In this document: piece by piece, positions 16,688-26,109 of the stretch
How positions within the stretch are numbered: position 1 is the first letter of the stretch
How the letters are laid out: the number at the start of each line of letters is the position of its first letter
Assembly (NCBI GenBank): GCA_910586535.1
Contig: CAJUHS010000002.1
Span: 124,001-188,000 of the forward strand
Length of the DNA: 64,000 nt
DNA from: an uncultured Oscillospiraceae bacterium
GTDB taxonomy: Bacteria > Bacillota > Clostridia > Oscillospirales > Ruminococcaceae
Direction: 5' to 3'
The notes under the pieces: model-generated
Database searches by the model: none
Seen by the model: only the letters and a program-made list of their open reading frames with translations
Told to the model about the DNA's origin: nothing
Translations under genes and position numbers: made by a program

Positions 16688-18238
16688 TCACACTATCGGA
16701 ATAAGGATCATACCCTTGCCTGAAACCGTATCATCCTCGATGTCGTTTTCCTCCATGATAGCCGATACAGATGTGCCGTACTTTTTGGCTATCTCCCAGA
16801 GATCCTCGTTGTCGTCTGTAAAATAAAGCTTTAATGCATAGCTACAGTTACGGTTCACAGGCTCGTTCTCGTCCACGGATATTTCGGTAATTCCCTTTAT
16901 GTTCATGCTGTTTTCTATTTCTCCGGTAATCCTTATTTCGGTCTTAGCCTCGATACTGCTGTCGGAAGCAAGATTATAAGAACAGGAAACAGGCGTAAGC
17001 TTTATATCGGCGACGGACATTTCAGTAATGTTCTCCGCAGGAACATTAGCTGTAAAGGGTTCTTCCTTTTCAAGCATTATGGGTATACCGTCAGCATTTC
17101 TCGCCATTACCGTATAAACGGCGTTTCCGTTTATTACTATCCGTGCATTTTCGGGGTCGGGACGGGCATTTACGTTTCCTACCGAACACCAGACGTCGTA
17201 AATACAGTCTATCCCTCCGTCGCCGTAATCAATGGAACTCTTTATAACAGCCGACGAATTTACGGATTGTGACGGAAGCTCTATCCGTATGTCAGAACGT
17301 GTACTGTCAGTTTTATAGGATGTAGAGTATTCGTCTACCGCCAGATCCACGTTTGCCGTACGGTATGCCGAACAGGTAATGAGTATCGACAGAGTGCATT
17401 CCGCGATCTTTGAATTACCGTCTCCATCGGAACGAGGCTCGGTTTCGCAAGAAATAACTTCCGCCTGAACGGAACAGTTATAGCGTTCGTCAATTCCCTC
17501 CAGATCGACTATTTGGGAGAACGGCATAGTGAACTGCATTGCTTCAACGCTGTCCTCGTCGTCCTTTACGCAGCTGTACAGCATATTTATGCAAACCTCG
17601 CCCTTTGCGATAAGCTTATTGGCGATTACCTTTTTGTCGCTCGATACCACCACCGCGTCGCTTCTGAGGACATTTACAATAGGAGGCTTTGAAAGTCCGA
17701 GATCAAACTCCTCCGATACTGTGACACGCTTTGTTGTATAAAGCTTATTGGCTGGATATGTAACGGGGATCTTTTTTAGCTGGATATTTCCGCCGAAAGC
17801 GTCGCAGATTATATCTTTTTTATCAAGGTCTGAAACTCTGATCTTGATTGAGACCGCGCCTCGAATATCCAGCCTGCGCTGATTTACCGCGCGGCAGTTC
17901 ATGTAATCCGTTTTAGGGATAATGCATACTCTCGGATCGGAGCAGGTTCTTCCCAGATCAATGCTTTTGGTGTAGGTAAGCTTCTGAGTTACCGACTGTA
18001 CCGCGTTGCTGTTCTCGCTGCAGTAAAGAACGCGCACGCACACATACATCTCGTAGGTCAGTTTGTCTCCGTTGACGCTGTATGACACAATCCCGGGCGT
18101 GGTCACGCATTTGAGTATCCGAAATATTTCGGGATAATAGTCCGGCAGCACATAATCCAGTTCCACCGACTGCTCCTGTGTATCGTCAAAAATTACCTCC
18201 GCGGACGCTATTTCTTCTCTGTTTACTTTAAAGTCCAT
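16688..18238 (-). CDS. sipL: SipL-type spore coat protein (DUF3794 repeats plus LysM)
   Basis: A 516-residue protein with DUF3794-type domains across most of its length (N-terminal segment EQSVELDYVLPDYYPEIFRI) and a C-terminal LysM domain at about 466-516 (NEDLWEIAKKYGTSVSAI). The same domain order is known for Clostridioides difficile SipL, which binds SpoIVA and is required for coat assembly around the forespore. Here the gene lies directly upstream of spoIVA, which supports the assignment. An AGGAGG lies seven bases before the start. Control by a sporulation sigma factor is likely, but I could not identify a convincing sigma-E promoter. Confidence 0.87.
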   Translation of the reverse strand: MDFKVNREEIASAEVIFDDTQEQSVELDYVLPDYYPEIFRILKCVTTPGIVSYSVNGDKLTYEMYVCVRVLYCSENSNAVQSVTQKLTYTKSIDLGRTCSDPRVCIIPKTDYMNCRAVNQRRLDIRGAVSIKIRVSDLDKKDIICDAFGGNIQLKKIPVTYPANKLYTTKRVTVSEEFDLGLSKPPIVNVLRSDAVVVSSDKKVIANKLIAKGEVCINMLYSCVKDDEDSVEAMQFTMPFSQIVDLEGIDERYNCSVQAEVISCETEPRSDGDGNSKIAECTLSILITCSAYRTANVDLAVDEYSTSYKTDSTRSDIRIELPSQSVNSSAVIKSSIDYGDGGIDCIYDVWCSVGNVNARPDPENARIVINGNAVYTVMARNADGIPIMLEKEEPFTANVPAENITEMSVADIKLTPVSCSYNLASDSSIEAKTEIRITGEIENSMNIKGITEISVDENEPVNRNCSYALKLYFTDDNEDLWEIAKKYGTSVSAIMEENDIEDDTVSGKGMILIPIV

Positions 18239-18401
18239 GCGTATTCCTCCTGTTTAGATAATCAGAATCAAGAAGCGGACAGCAGTATACGGATAACCCT
18301 GCCAAGCTTCAACTGCTAAAATATTTATATTCTGCTTCGGGAGCTTGTATGACTGTTTTTATTTATTGGGAAAAATTATCCTGCGTTTTTTCATATTTCT
18401 A

Positions 18402-18430
18402 TAGACAAAGCGGGTAAAAACAGGTATAAT
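18402..18430 (+). promoter_or_regulatory. Promoter of the P-loop kinase gene
   Basis: TAGACA (18402-18407) and TATAAT (18425-18430) are separated by 17 bases, 42 bases before the start codon at 18473. Confidence 0.7.
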
Positions 18431-18472
18431 TATAGTGTAATGATTATAAATCGGAATTTATAGGAGCAGGCA

Positions 18473-19006
18473 ATGAAAATAATAGCTATCGGAGCTGTGA
18501 CAGCAGGAGGAAAAACAACTGTTGTAAATGCAATAAAAAACAGGTTACCAAGAACAACTTCGCTTCACTTTGATGACTACTCATTCGATGGAGAAGTCGA
18601 TGACTTTACCAAATGGGTATCGGAACGTGAAGAATATTATAATGTATGGGACTTATCACCATTAAAAGCGGATGTTGAAAGAATCACCAATAGCGGAGAG
18701 TATGACTATCTGCTTTTGGATTATCCGTTTGCATATCAGAATAAAATGATGAAAGATTATCTGGACTGCTGTATATTTATTGATACGCCATTAGACATCG
18801 CAATGGCTCGAAGAGTGCTTAGAGACATGAAAAAAGCTTCTGCGGATGATATACGTAATGAAATGAATACATACTTGAACTCTACAAGAATTTGTTATAT
18901 TCAAATGCTAACAGATATTTTACCGACTTCTGATTATGTGATTGACGGAGCAAATGAACTTGAGGATATAATCAATGAAACTATGGAAATTATTTCAAGG
19001 TGTTAA
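18473..19006 (+). CDS. Uridine-kinase-like P-loop kinase
   Basis: A 177-residue P-loop protein with Walker A GAVTAGGKTTVVNAI at about residues 7-21, LHFDDYSFDG as the substrate-side acidic motif, LLLDYPFAYQ as the Walker B strand, and ARRVLRDMKK as a lid-like arginine region. This is the layout of uridine kinases and related nucleoside or small-molecule kinases. The substrate cannot be told from sequence. It has its own promoter and a GGAGC ribosome binding site, and is followed after 180 bases by the GH31 gene. Adenine-rich codon use differs somewhat from the neighbouring GH31 gene. Confidence 0.72.
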   Translation: MKIIAIGAVTAGGKTTVVNAIKNRLPRTTSLHFDDYSFDGEVDDFTKWVSEREEYYNVWDLSPLKADVERITNSGEYDYLLLDYPFAYQNKMMKDYLDCCIFIDTPLDIAMARRVLRDMKKASADDIRNEMNTYLNSTRICYIQMLTDILPTSDYVIDGANELEDIINETMEIISRC

Positions 19007-19080
19007 ATTCTGATTTATCCATTTTCTTGAACCGATAAAAAATATCAAATATGAATAAAAGGTTAAATTTTGCAAACCCC

Positions 19081-19128
19081 TTGACTTTTCGCTTGTTATA
19101 TTGTAAAATGTGGCTGTAATCGTTTACA
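19081..19128 (+). promoter_or_regulatory. Promoter of the alpha-xylosidase gene with a LacI-type operator
   Basis: TTGACT (19081-19086) and TAAAAT (19104-19109) are separated by 17 bases. The 14-base near-palindrome TGTAATCGTTTACA (19115-19128) sits at the expected transcription start. It matches the catabolite-responsive element consensus except at one position and is the general form of LacI/GalR-family operators, so repression by CcpA or a local LacI-type sugar regulator is likely. Confidence 0.75.
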
Positions 19129-19185
19129 AGCACTGTGGTCACGCTAAATAAGCAATAAAAATTTTTATAAAGGAGTTCGGTATTT

Positions 19186-21522
19186 ATGAAATTTTCAGAC
19201 GGTTTCTGGCTCAACAAACGCGGCTTTGAGGTAAGCTACGCTTCACAGGCCTACGAAATCAAAACAGGCAAAAACTTCATCAACGTTCTTGCTCCCTCAA
19301 ACTACATTCAGAACAGAGGAATGACGCTGGGAGGGCCTGTGCTTGAAGTAACTTTCTCATCCACACAAAAGGACGTTATCAAGGTATCTATCGAGCATTT
19401 TAAGGGCGGACTTGACAATATGCCCAAGTTCGAGCTTTACGAGGATCAGGGCTATACTCCCGAAGTAAAGGAGTACGGCGAATACTGGGAGCTGATAAGC
19501 GGCTGCACAAAGGTGCGCGTGGGCAAGTTCAACTGGAATATCCAGTATTTCTACAGGGACAAGAAGCTGACAGGCGGCTCATGGAGAGCAACTACTGTTA
19601 TCAATGAAAACCAGTTCAGACTCTCTTCACGCCTTGCCTATACTCAGGACGATACTTTCTGGGACTATCCTCAGGACGAGAGAAACGCCTACATAAGAGA
19701 GCAGCTTACACTTTCCGTGGGCGAGAATATTTACGGCTTCGGAGAGAAATTCACCACATTTGTCAAGAACGGTCAGACCGTTGAAACATGGAACTCCGAC
19801 GGCGGCACCTGTTCGGAGCAATCCTACAAGTGCATACCTTTCTACATTTCTTCACGAGGCTACGGCGTTTTTGTAAACAGCTCGGACAAGATATCCTATG
19901 AGGTCGCTTCCGATACGGTTTCCAAGGTTTCCATTACCGTTCCCGGAGAAAAGCTTGAATACTTCATGATCGGCGGCGAGAACCTCCACGAGGTGCTTTC
20001 CAACTACACAACTCTGACCGGCAAGCCCGCCCTGCCTCCCGCCTATACTTTCGGACTCTGGCTCACTACTTCCTTTACCACAAAGTACGACGAGGAAACA
20101 GTTACCTCATTTATCGACGGCATGGCTGAAAGGGATATTCCTTTACAGGTTTTCCACTTCGACTGCTTCTGGATGAAAGAGTACGAATGGTGCAACTTTG
20201 AGTGGGATACACGTCAGTTCCCCGATCCTCCCGCAATGCTGAAGCGTCTCAAGGACAGAGGTCTTGAGATATGCGTGTGGATCAACCCATACATTGCCCA
20301 GCGTTCAAAGCTTTTTGACGAAGGCGCAAAAAACGGATACTTTATCAAGAACCTTGACGGAAGCGTTTTTCAATGCGATATGTGGCAGCCCGGCATGGCT
20401 GTTGTGGACTTCACAAATCCCGCCGCCTGCGAATGGTACGCTTCAAAGCTCCGCAAGCTCTGCGAAATGGGCGTTGACAGCTTTAAGACTGACTTCGGCG
20501 AGAGAATCCCTACAAAGGTGAAATATTTTGACGGCTCCAATCCTATCGCAATGCACAACTACTATACTTATCTGTACAATAAAACGGTATTCAATGTACT
20601 GAAAGAATATTACGGCGAAAATAAGGCTTGCCTGTTTGCACGTTCCGCAACGGCAGGCGGTCAGCAGTTCCCCGTACATTGGGGCGGCGACTGCTCTGCG
20701 GAATATACCTCCATGGCTGAGACTCTCCGCGGCGGCTTATCTCTTTGCGCTTCCGGCTTCGGCTATTTCAGCCACGACATGAGCGGATTTGAAGCAACAG
20801 CTACTCCAGATATCTACAAGAGGTGGGCAGCGTTCGGACTGTTCTCCACACACTCCCGTCTCCACGGAAACAGCTCCTACAGAGTGCCCTGGCTCTTCGA
20901 CGAAGAATCGGTGGACGTGCTCCGTTTCTTTACAAAGCTGAAAGGTAAGCTTATGCCTTACATCTGGTCACAGGCTATAAAGACCTCCACAATGGGCGTA
21001 CCTATGATGAGAGCAATGGTCATTGACTTTGAGAACGATCCTGCTTGTCTCAGCCTTGACCGTCAGTATATGTTCGGCGACAATATTTTGGTCGCTCCTA
21101 TCTTCAACGACGAGGGTACTGCGGAATTTTACGTACCTGCGGGAACATGGACTGACATTATTTCCGGAAAGCAGTACGAGGGCGGCAAATACTACAATGA
21201 GAAATTTGATTACTTCTCCCTCCCCTGTCTTGCTAAGCCAAACAGCATTGTTGCTTACGGTAACTTTGAAAAGAACTTTGAGTACGATTATCTTAACGGT
21301 ACGGAGTTCGTTATCTACGAACCCGAGGACGGAAAAACCATCGAGTGCAATATTTACAACACCGCTGCTGAAAAGGTATTCACTCTTACAGCGCTCAGAA
21401 ACGGCGACAAGGTTGAGGTTTCCTATACAAACACCTCCGCTTCTTTCACAGTTAAGGTGTTCGGCAAGGAACCCGTAACCGTTAATCCCTCCTGCAACGG
21501 AAAGGTTATTATTAATCTGTAA
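19186..21522 (+). CDS. yicI: Alpha-xylosidase, glycoside hydrolase family 31 (YicI type)
   Basis: Releases alpha-linked xylose, for example from xyloglucan oligosaccharides such as isoprimeverose. The 778-residue protein matches the YicI type across its length, with an N-terminal beta-sandwich starting MKFSDGFWLNKRGF. The catalytic nucleophile is Asp436 in SFKTDFGERIP, and the acid/base is Asp502 in HWGGDCSAEY. The start follows AAGGAG. No signal peptide is present, so it acts in the cytoplasm on imported oligosaccharides. It is transcribed from a promoter overlapped by a LacI-type operator. The secreted GH5 and GH26 enzymes lie convergent to it. Activity on xylosides rather than glucosides is inferred from the close YicI resemblance. 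Confidence 0.9.
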   Translation: MKFSDGFWLNKRGFEVSYASQAYEIKTGKNFINVLAPSNYIQNRGMTLGGPVLEVTFSSTQKDVIKVSIEHFKGGLDNMPKFELYEDQGYTPEVKEYGEYWELISGCTKVRVGKFNWNIQYFYRDKKLTGGSWRATTVINENQFRLSSRLAYTQDDTFWDYPQDERNAYIREQLTLSVGENIYGFGEKFTTFVKNGQTVETWNSDGGTCSEQSYKCIPFYISSRGYGVFVNSSDKISYEVASDTVSKVSITVPGEKLEYFMIGGENLHEVLSNYTTLTGKPALPPAYTFGLWLTTSFTTKYDEETVTSFIDGMAERDIPLQVFHFDCFWMKEYEWCNFEWDTRQFPDPPAMLKRLKDRGLEICVWINPYIAQRSKLFDEGAKNGYFIKNLDGSVFQCDMWQPGMAVVDFTNPAACEWYASKLRKLCEMGVDSFKTDFGERIPTKVKYFDGSNPIAMHNYYTYLYNKTVFNVLKEYYGENKACLFARSATAGGQQFPVHWGGDCSAEYTSMAETLRGGLSLCASGFGYFSHDMSGFEATATPDIYKRWAAFGLFSTHSRLHGNSSYRVPWLFDEESVDVLRFFTKLKGKLMPYIWSQAIKTSTMGVPMMRAMVIDFENDPACLSLDRQYMFGDNILVAPIFNDEGTAEFYVPAGTWTDIISGKQYEGGKYYNEKFDYFSLPCLAKPNSIVAYGNFEKNFEYDYLNGTEFVIYEPEDGKTIECNIYNTAAEKVFTLTALRNGDKVEVSYTNTSASFTVKVFGKEPVTVNPSCNGKVIINL

Positions 21523-21719
21523 ATTTGCAGATAATTTAAATACGCGATAATACCTGACAGAGGCACTTGGTGCGGAAAAATCGTAGCTTGGCAGAACTAT
21601 AAAACGCATTGCGAGTTACATCAGACACAGAACAATACAGGATCTGTTTCATATTAAAATTTATACAGAACTGTTTTACTGGATGGCAAAACAATTGCAG
21701 CAATGTGCAAACTTACACG

Positions 21720-21755
21720 AAAAAGCGACCTGCTTATGATAGCAAGTCGCTTTTT
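21720..21755. terminator. Bidirectional terminator between yicI and the GH5 gene
   Basis: A 15-base-pair stem with one mismatch (21720-21734 and 21741-21755), flanked by A and T runs on both strands. It can end yicI from the left and the GH26-GH5 transcript from the right. The remainder of 21523-21812 shows no gene. Confidence 0.85.
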
Positions 21756-21812
21756 TATTTTGTTAAGGTAAGTTGATTTCTACAAACTTACGCTTGCAAC
21801 AATCACATTTTG

Positions 21813-23498
21813 TTATTTTGCTCGTTTAAGTTTATCTCTTAGGACTTTTTCAAGTTCTTTATTTAATTCCGAAGGCAGCTCTGCATCATTATTGGCGTAT
21901 AATCCAAAACTTGTTTCATGATATGTATGGTAGTTGTAGCTTATACGGTATTGCTCGCAAATGTCAATAACGTCCGACACCCAGCCCGCACCGTTTCTTC
22001 CTTTTTTAAAACCCTCTGAAATTACTCCGAATTCTCCCATATAGATAGGAACATTGTGCTTTTCGGAATAATCTGCATAAATCTTAATCTCACTCTCGAG
22101 ATAATCCTTATCTAACATAATGCAGCTTGAAGCTTTCGCATAATCCAAACGAACCGCAGGCTTTGAATCCGCCGTATCACTTTTGGCATATCCTGAAACA
22201 ACATAATAGTAACCATTTTTCAATATAAACTTATCAGCCGAAGCTGTCAGCGCAGTGCGGTTTCCCGAAATTTTAAGACAACCGCTTCCGTTTCTGCCGT
22301 TATCGGAAACAGCTAAAACACCTGTACCGTCAGGACTCCAAGGATATAATCCCATTACATTTCCTTCGTTAAAATCGTAAAAATAAAGCGTTTTTTTCTT
22401 TCCGTTGGGAGATATTTCCGTAACGGTAATGTCGTCGAAATATGCCGCCCCCTCGGATTCATGAGCATATAACGCCGCTGACGCAATATTGTAGTTATTG
22501 GATAACTGAAGCTTCCTGCTTTCAAAGTATGTCCACTCACCGTCAGTATTAACTGAATCAGCAGTAAGGCACCCTACCCAACCGTTTTCATATTCAGCTG
22601 AAACAATTTGCTCAGACGGATATGTCATAGTAATACCCTCGGTTCCGGCCCACTGAGTACCTTGGTGAGTAAAGCTGAACGGTGAGTAACAGTGAAATTC
22701 ATAGATAACATTTTGATCGTTGATTTTGGGGAACGTATTCTCAGGAACAAACCAATCATAATCAGGAACCTTTTCACCGTTAATATCCTTTGCATTACAA
22801 AGACATTCGACAAAAAGCGCTTGATGCGGAGACGCTTTTCGCACTTCCTTTGCAATACGGTCAGTAAGTTCAAAATACTGTTCGGCGCTTTTCTCCATTG
22901 TATCAAGCAGCGGAACATAAGGCTCGTTCAACAGACCGTATCCCCATACTGCAGGTTCACCGGAATATCTCTCGGCGATAGCTTTCCACAAAGCGATAAG
23001 CCGATTTTGGTTTTCAGCATCGTTCCAAAGCTCCATACCGTTTCCGGCAGACTGATATCCACCCTGAGGACAGTGCATATTAATTATAATGCCCATACCG
23101 TATTTTTTTGCCCACTTTACATTTTTGTCCAGCCATTTAAAACCGCTCTCTTTATACTTATAGGGAGCAGCATCATCTTCAAAAAAGCAGTAATTAATGT
23201 AAAACCTGACAGAATTAAATCCCATTTCCGAAAGCTCTTTATAAGAATCCTCGGTATGGTGGTTATAATTTATTTTGTTGCTCCAGACACTGTTGCCAAA
23301 AGCGATCCCTTTAATAACAAGCTTTTCACCGTCAATTCCAATAATATCCTTTCCGTCCGCATGAACAAATCCTGAGGGCTGATCTTTAGATTTATCGCTT
23401 TTTTTTGCAGCGAAAACGCAAACAGACAGTATCAAAGGCAACACCGCAAATATTAACGAAAACAATGAAAAGCGCCTCAAAAACTTTTTCTTTTTCAT
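21813..23498 (-). CDS. Secreted GH5-type endoglucanase/mannanase-like enzyme with an inserted beta-sandwich module
   Basis: A 561-residue exported glycoside hydrolase with a signal peptide at about 1-31. The GH5 barrel starts near residue 45; the acid/base is Glu192 in YGLLNEP, the conserved EFHCYSP follows at 267-273, and the nucleophile is Glu489 in IYMGEFG. Between the last two, about residues 285-460 form a separate segment rich in aromatic and beta-strand residues (GWVGCLTADS, AAYFDDITVTEI), which looks like a CBM4/9-type carbohydrate-binding module inserted in the barrel. The gene is 41 bases downstream of the GH26 gene and likely co-transcribed. Substrate (beta-glucan, mannan or xyloglucan) cannot be set from sequence. 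Confidence 0.82.
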   Translation of the reverse strand: MKKKKFLRRFSLFSLIFAVLPLILSVCVFAAKKSDKSKDQPSGFVHADGKDIIGIDGEKLVIKGIAFGNSVWSNKINYNHHTEDSYKELSEMGFNSVRFYINYCFFEDDAAPYKYKESGFKWLDKNVKWAKKYGMGIIINMHCPQGGYQSAGNGMELWNDAENQNRLIALWKAIAERYSGEPAVWGYGLLNEPYVPLLDTMEKSAEQYFELTDRIAKEVRKASPHQALFVECLCNAKDINGEKVPDYDWFVPENTFPKINDQNVIYEFHCYSPFSFTHQGTQWAGTEGITMTYPSEQIVSAEYENGWVGCLTADSVNTDGEWTYFESRKLQLSNNYNIASAALYAHESEGAAYFDDITVTEISPNGKKKTLYFYDFNEGNVMGLYPWSPDGTGVLAVSDNGRNGSGCLKISGNRTALTASADKFILKNGYYYVVSGYAKSDTADSKPAVRLDYAKASSCIMLDKDYLESEIKIYADYSEKHNVPIYMGEFGVISEGFKKGRNGAGWVSDVIDICEQYRISYNYHTYHETSFGLYANNDAELPSELNKELEKVLRDKLKRAK

Positions 23499-23539
23499 AT
23501 TAAAACCTCAAACAAGCAACATTAATTCCACTTGTCAAG

Positions 23540-25216
23540 TTAGTCAAGCGGGTAATTTTTCAAATCGGGAAGTTCTTCTAATGTAAGAGTCCGGTCGCTG
23601 TTGTACGCCTTGTTGAGAGTCTCCATTGTGGTATATTCATCATTGAGAACGCCCTTGCTGAGAGTAAACGGATCGCTCCATGTACCCCAGTAGAGCCAAC
23701 GGCTGTTACCCGTAAAGACCTTGTCGGGATCCATTACACAGCCGTTTTCGGATAAAGCTACCAGCTTAGGAACAGACGGTATCTCTGCCAGATAAGCAAA
23801 GCTTCCGCTGTAGCAGGAATCTATTTGTTTTCCCGCATAAATATCCGTAGCAATGATATCAACAGTCTCGTCTCCGGGATACCAGTCAACGTCCTGAGCG
23901 TTCCATACCCAAATAAGATTCGTTAGATTATGCTCGTTTGTCATTTTGTCGTACATAACGTTCCACAGCTTGATGTAGCTTTCCGCCTGACAGTTTCCCC
24001 ACCAGAACCAGCCTCCGGAAGCCTCGTGAAGAGGTCTCCACAAAACGGGAACTCCCGCGTCGCGCAGACGTTCAAGTTGATAAGCGATATTGTCGATATC
24101 CTGCATAAGAAGTTCGTAGCCATGTTCGTCCTCGCCGTTCATTATCTTGTCAAGATCAAGCTTCGAGCCTTCTTTATAGAACGATGAGTACCATGGGTTC
24201 TGATCGTCGTTGACCTGATAATCCACAGGAGAATGCCAGTGCCAGCACAGCGTAACGATACCGCCGCCATTATTGTACCAGTCATAAGCAAACTCCACCG
24301 TGTTAGAGTCGCTTCCGTAGGCGACAGAACCTGAGCTGTAACCCATCATATCCATGCCGAGAACCGCAAAATGAGATCCTGTTTCCTTGGCAATACGGCT
24401 GTACTCGGTAGACGTTCTTCCATCGTCGGCATACTGACCTGTAAGACTGTATTTACCGTAAATATCACACAGGAATTTATAAAGGCGGCGTGTATTCTCG
24501 TCCGCGTCGGGATTTGACAAAGGTGCTGTAACTTTATAGGTATCGGCGTTTACAGTCGTATTCGGCGTAAGCTTGAGGCAGTCGTAATCAACATATCCCC
24601 ACTGCGGCTTAATAGTAATTCTGTGTGTACCCTTTGTCAGGTAAACATTTTTCATCATGCTGTCTCCAAAGCCGTCATAATTCAGGCACATAATAGTACC
24701 CATTTGCTCATCGTCAATAAACAGATAGTTCTCGCGTCTTCCGTTGCTTGTTTTGGACACAAAGTTCAGATCATAAAATCCGTCATACTCGATATCCGTT
24801 ACAAACGTAAGACTGTCCCCCTCGCTGTTTAAACCGTTTACTTCCGCTCCTCCTGAAGCTTCTGGACTATCAAATGATGCAGTATTTCCTGTAAACTCCC
24901 CCGCTTCAGCTTCAAAGACAGCCTCATAATCAGCGGGAACGCTGCTTGCGGTCAGCGGATAGTCGGACAGATCCAAATCGTTATTAAATTCCGTTTTGAT
25001 CTCATCATAGATCACCTTGAGAGGTTCAAACTGAGGCTTGTCGGCTGCCGCAGAGGTTACATCCGCCGCAGGAGTCGCAGAAGTATCTCCTGCAGTTTCT
25101 GAAGAGGTATTGTCTCCGGCCGAAGTTCCCTCCCCTGAACCTGTAGTACAGCCCGAGAGCATTGCGGCCGCAAATGCGGAAGCCGCCGCAAGAGCAATAA
25201 ATTTTTTTGCTTTCAT
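23540..25216 (-). CDS. Lipoprotein GH26 beta-mannanase with an N-terminal CBM35-like domain
   Basis: A 558-residue surface lipoprotein. The signal peptide ends in a lipobox, MLSGC, with Cys23 as the lipid site, followed by a Ser/Thr/Ala-rich linker to about residue 60. Residues about 97-218 form a CBM35-like beta-sandwich (VFEAEAGEF at its start, YVDYDCLKL at its end). The GH26 domain fills 240-558, with the acid/base Glu398 in WRPLHEASGGWFWWG and the nucleophile Glu490 in VALSENG. This domain order is typical of mannanases of gut and rumen Firmicutes. It likely cuts mannan at the cell surface. It lies between the ECF-type membrane protein gene and the GH5 gene on the same strand. Confidence 0.9.
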   Translation of the reverse strand: MKAKKFIALAAASAFAAAMLSGCTTGSGEGTSAGDNTSSETAGDTSATPAADVTSAAADKPQFEPLKVIYDEIKTEFNNDLDLSDYPLTASSVPADYEAVFEAEAGEFTGNTASFDSPEASGGAEVNGLNSEGDSLTFVTDIEYDGFYDLNFVSKTSNGRRENYLFIDDEQMGTIMCLNYDGFGDSMMKNVYLTKGTHRITIKPQWGYVDYDCLKLTPNTTVNADTYKVTAPLSNPDADENTRRLYKFLCDIYGKYSLTGQYADDGRTSTEYSRIAKETGSHFAVLGMDMMGYSSGSVAYGSDSNTVEFAYDWYNNGGGIVTLCWHWHSPVDYQVNDDQNPWYSSFYKEGSKLDLDKIMNGEDEHGYELLMQDIDNIAYQLERLRDAGVPVLWRPLHEASGGWFWWGNCQAESYIKLWNVMYDKMTNEHNLTNLIWVWNAQDVDWYPGDETVDIIATDIYAGKQIDSCYSGSFAYLAEIPSVPKLVALSENGCVMDPDKVFTGNSRWLYWGTWSDPFTLSKGVLNDEYTTMETLNKAYNSDRTLTLEELPDLKNYPLD

Positions 25217-25268
25217 GATATTCCTCCTTTTATTTGCTCTGGAGGAATACCATGCATTGCAGACAATA

Positions 25269-26078
25269 TTATTTGTCAGCCAAAGCTTCCCCCTCGGCGT
25301 TTACGGGCGGTTCAACGCCCATAGTTTCATAAAGATAATCAAGCTTTTCGGTAAGCTCGTCAATCTGTTCCTGATATACGGCTTCTCTTTTAGCCTGCGC
25401 GTCCTTTATCTTGCCGTCAGCAGAAAGACGTACGGCAAATCCTGCTGTAACAACAAGCGCAAAGACTGTAAGAGCTGTGGTAAGCGGATTGAAATATCCC
25501 TTGCTTTCTGGTCTTGCCTCTATCATGCGTCCGAATCCCGAAGCGTGCAGAGCTTTTTTCAGCGCAAGATAAAGCGGTACCGAAACAACAACGGCAATAG
25601 CTCCGTTTATGAAAGACGCCGCCGCTTTTTCCAGCATAACCGCAGACGCAGTCTGAAAAGGATTTCCGAGAATAAGCTGCGTTACAAAGGACTTTCCGAG
25701 ATAAAGAACGATGTAAACGAACTGTCCGACAACAGCGGCAACGACCGCTCTTGCCGGCTCGCTTTTTATACCCGAACGATTCAGCTTGCCAGCCGCCCAC
25801 CCCATAGAAAACTTGGAAAAAAAAGTATAGGGCGCAGAAAGCGTATAGAGCGGGTTAAACAAGTCGTACAAAGCGCCGCCTATTCCCGAGGATAATCCCC
25901 CGTTAACGCCGCCGAAAAGAAGTCCTGCAAGTAAACACATTGAGTTGCCTATGTGTATCCTCGTTTCGTTTGCAAGCGGAATAGACATATAGTTTCCCGC
26001 GTAGACTAAAGCCGCCATAAGCCCTACGGCAACCATTCTGTAAATTCTGCTTTGCTGCTGCGATACTGTGCTGTTCAT
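25269..26078 (-). CDS. ECF transporter S-component-like membrane protein with a C-terminal coiled coil
   Basis: A 269-residue membrane protein. Residues about 12-190 contain five or six hydrophobic helices with features of S components of energy-coupling-factor transporters: ANETRIHIGNSMCLLAGLLFG, a glycine-rich stretch GGLSSGIGGALYDL, and a helix near 100-120. After a further hydrophobic segment at about 198-220, the C-terminus is a charged helix of about 35 residues (RREAVYQEQIDELTEKLDYLYE type) that should form a coiled coil, unusual for S components. The substrate is unknown. It lies 52 bases upstream of the GH26 gene, so a link to sugar-derived metabolites is possible but not shown. Confidence 0.7.
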   Translation of the reverse strand: MNSTVSQQQSRIYRMVAVGLMAALVYAGNYMSIPLANETRIHIGNSMCLLAGLLFGGVNGGLSSGIGGALYDLFNPLYTLSAPYTFFSKFSMGWAAGKLNRSGIKSEPARAVVAAVVGQFVYIVLYLGKSFVTQLILGNPFQTASAVMLEKAAASFINGAIAVVVSVPLYLALKKALHASGFGRMIEARPESKGYFNPLTTALTVFALVVTAGFAVRLSADGKIKDAQAKREAVYQEQIDELTEKLDYLYETMGVEPPVNAEGEALADK

Positions 26079-26109
26079 TATTAAGTACCCCCTTGGAATT
26101 TATGCTTTT

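Noticed and set aside
25038..25895. A long plus-strand frame antisense to the GH26 and ECF-like genes
   Set aside because: It overlaps real genes on the other strand, has no ribosome binding site and its sequence resembles no family; it is a shadow of codon bias.
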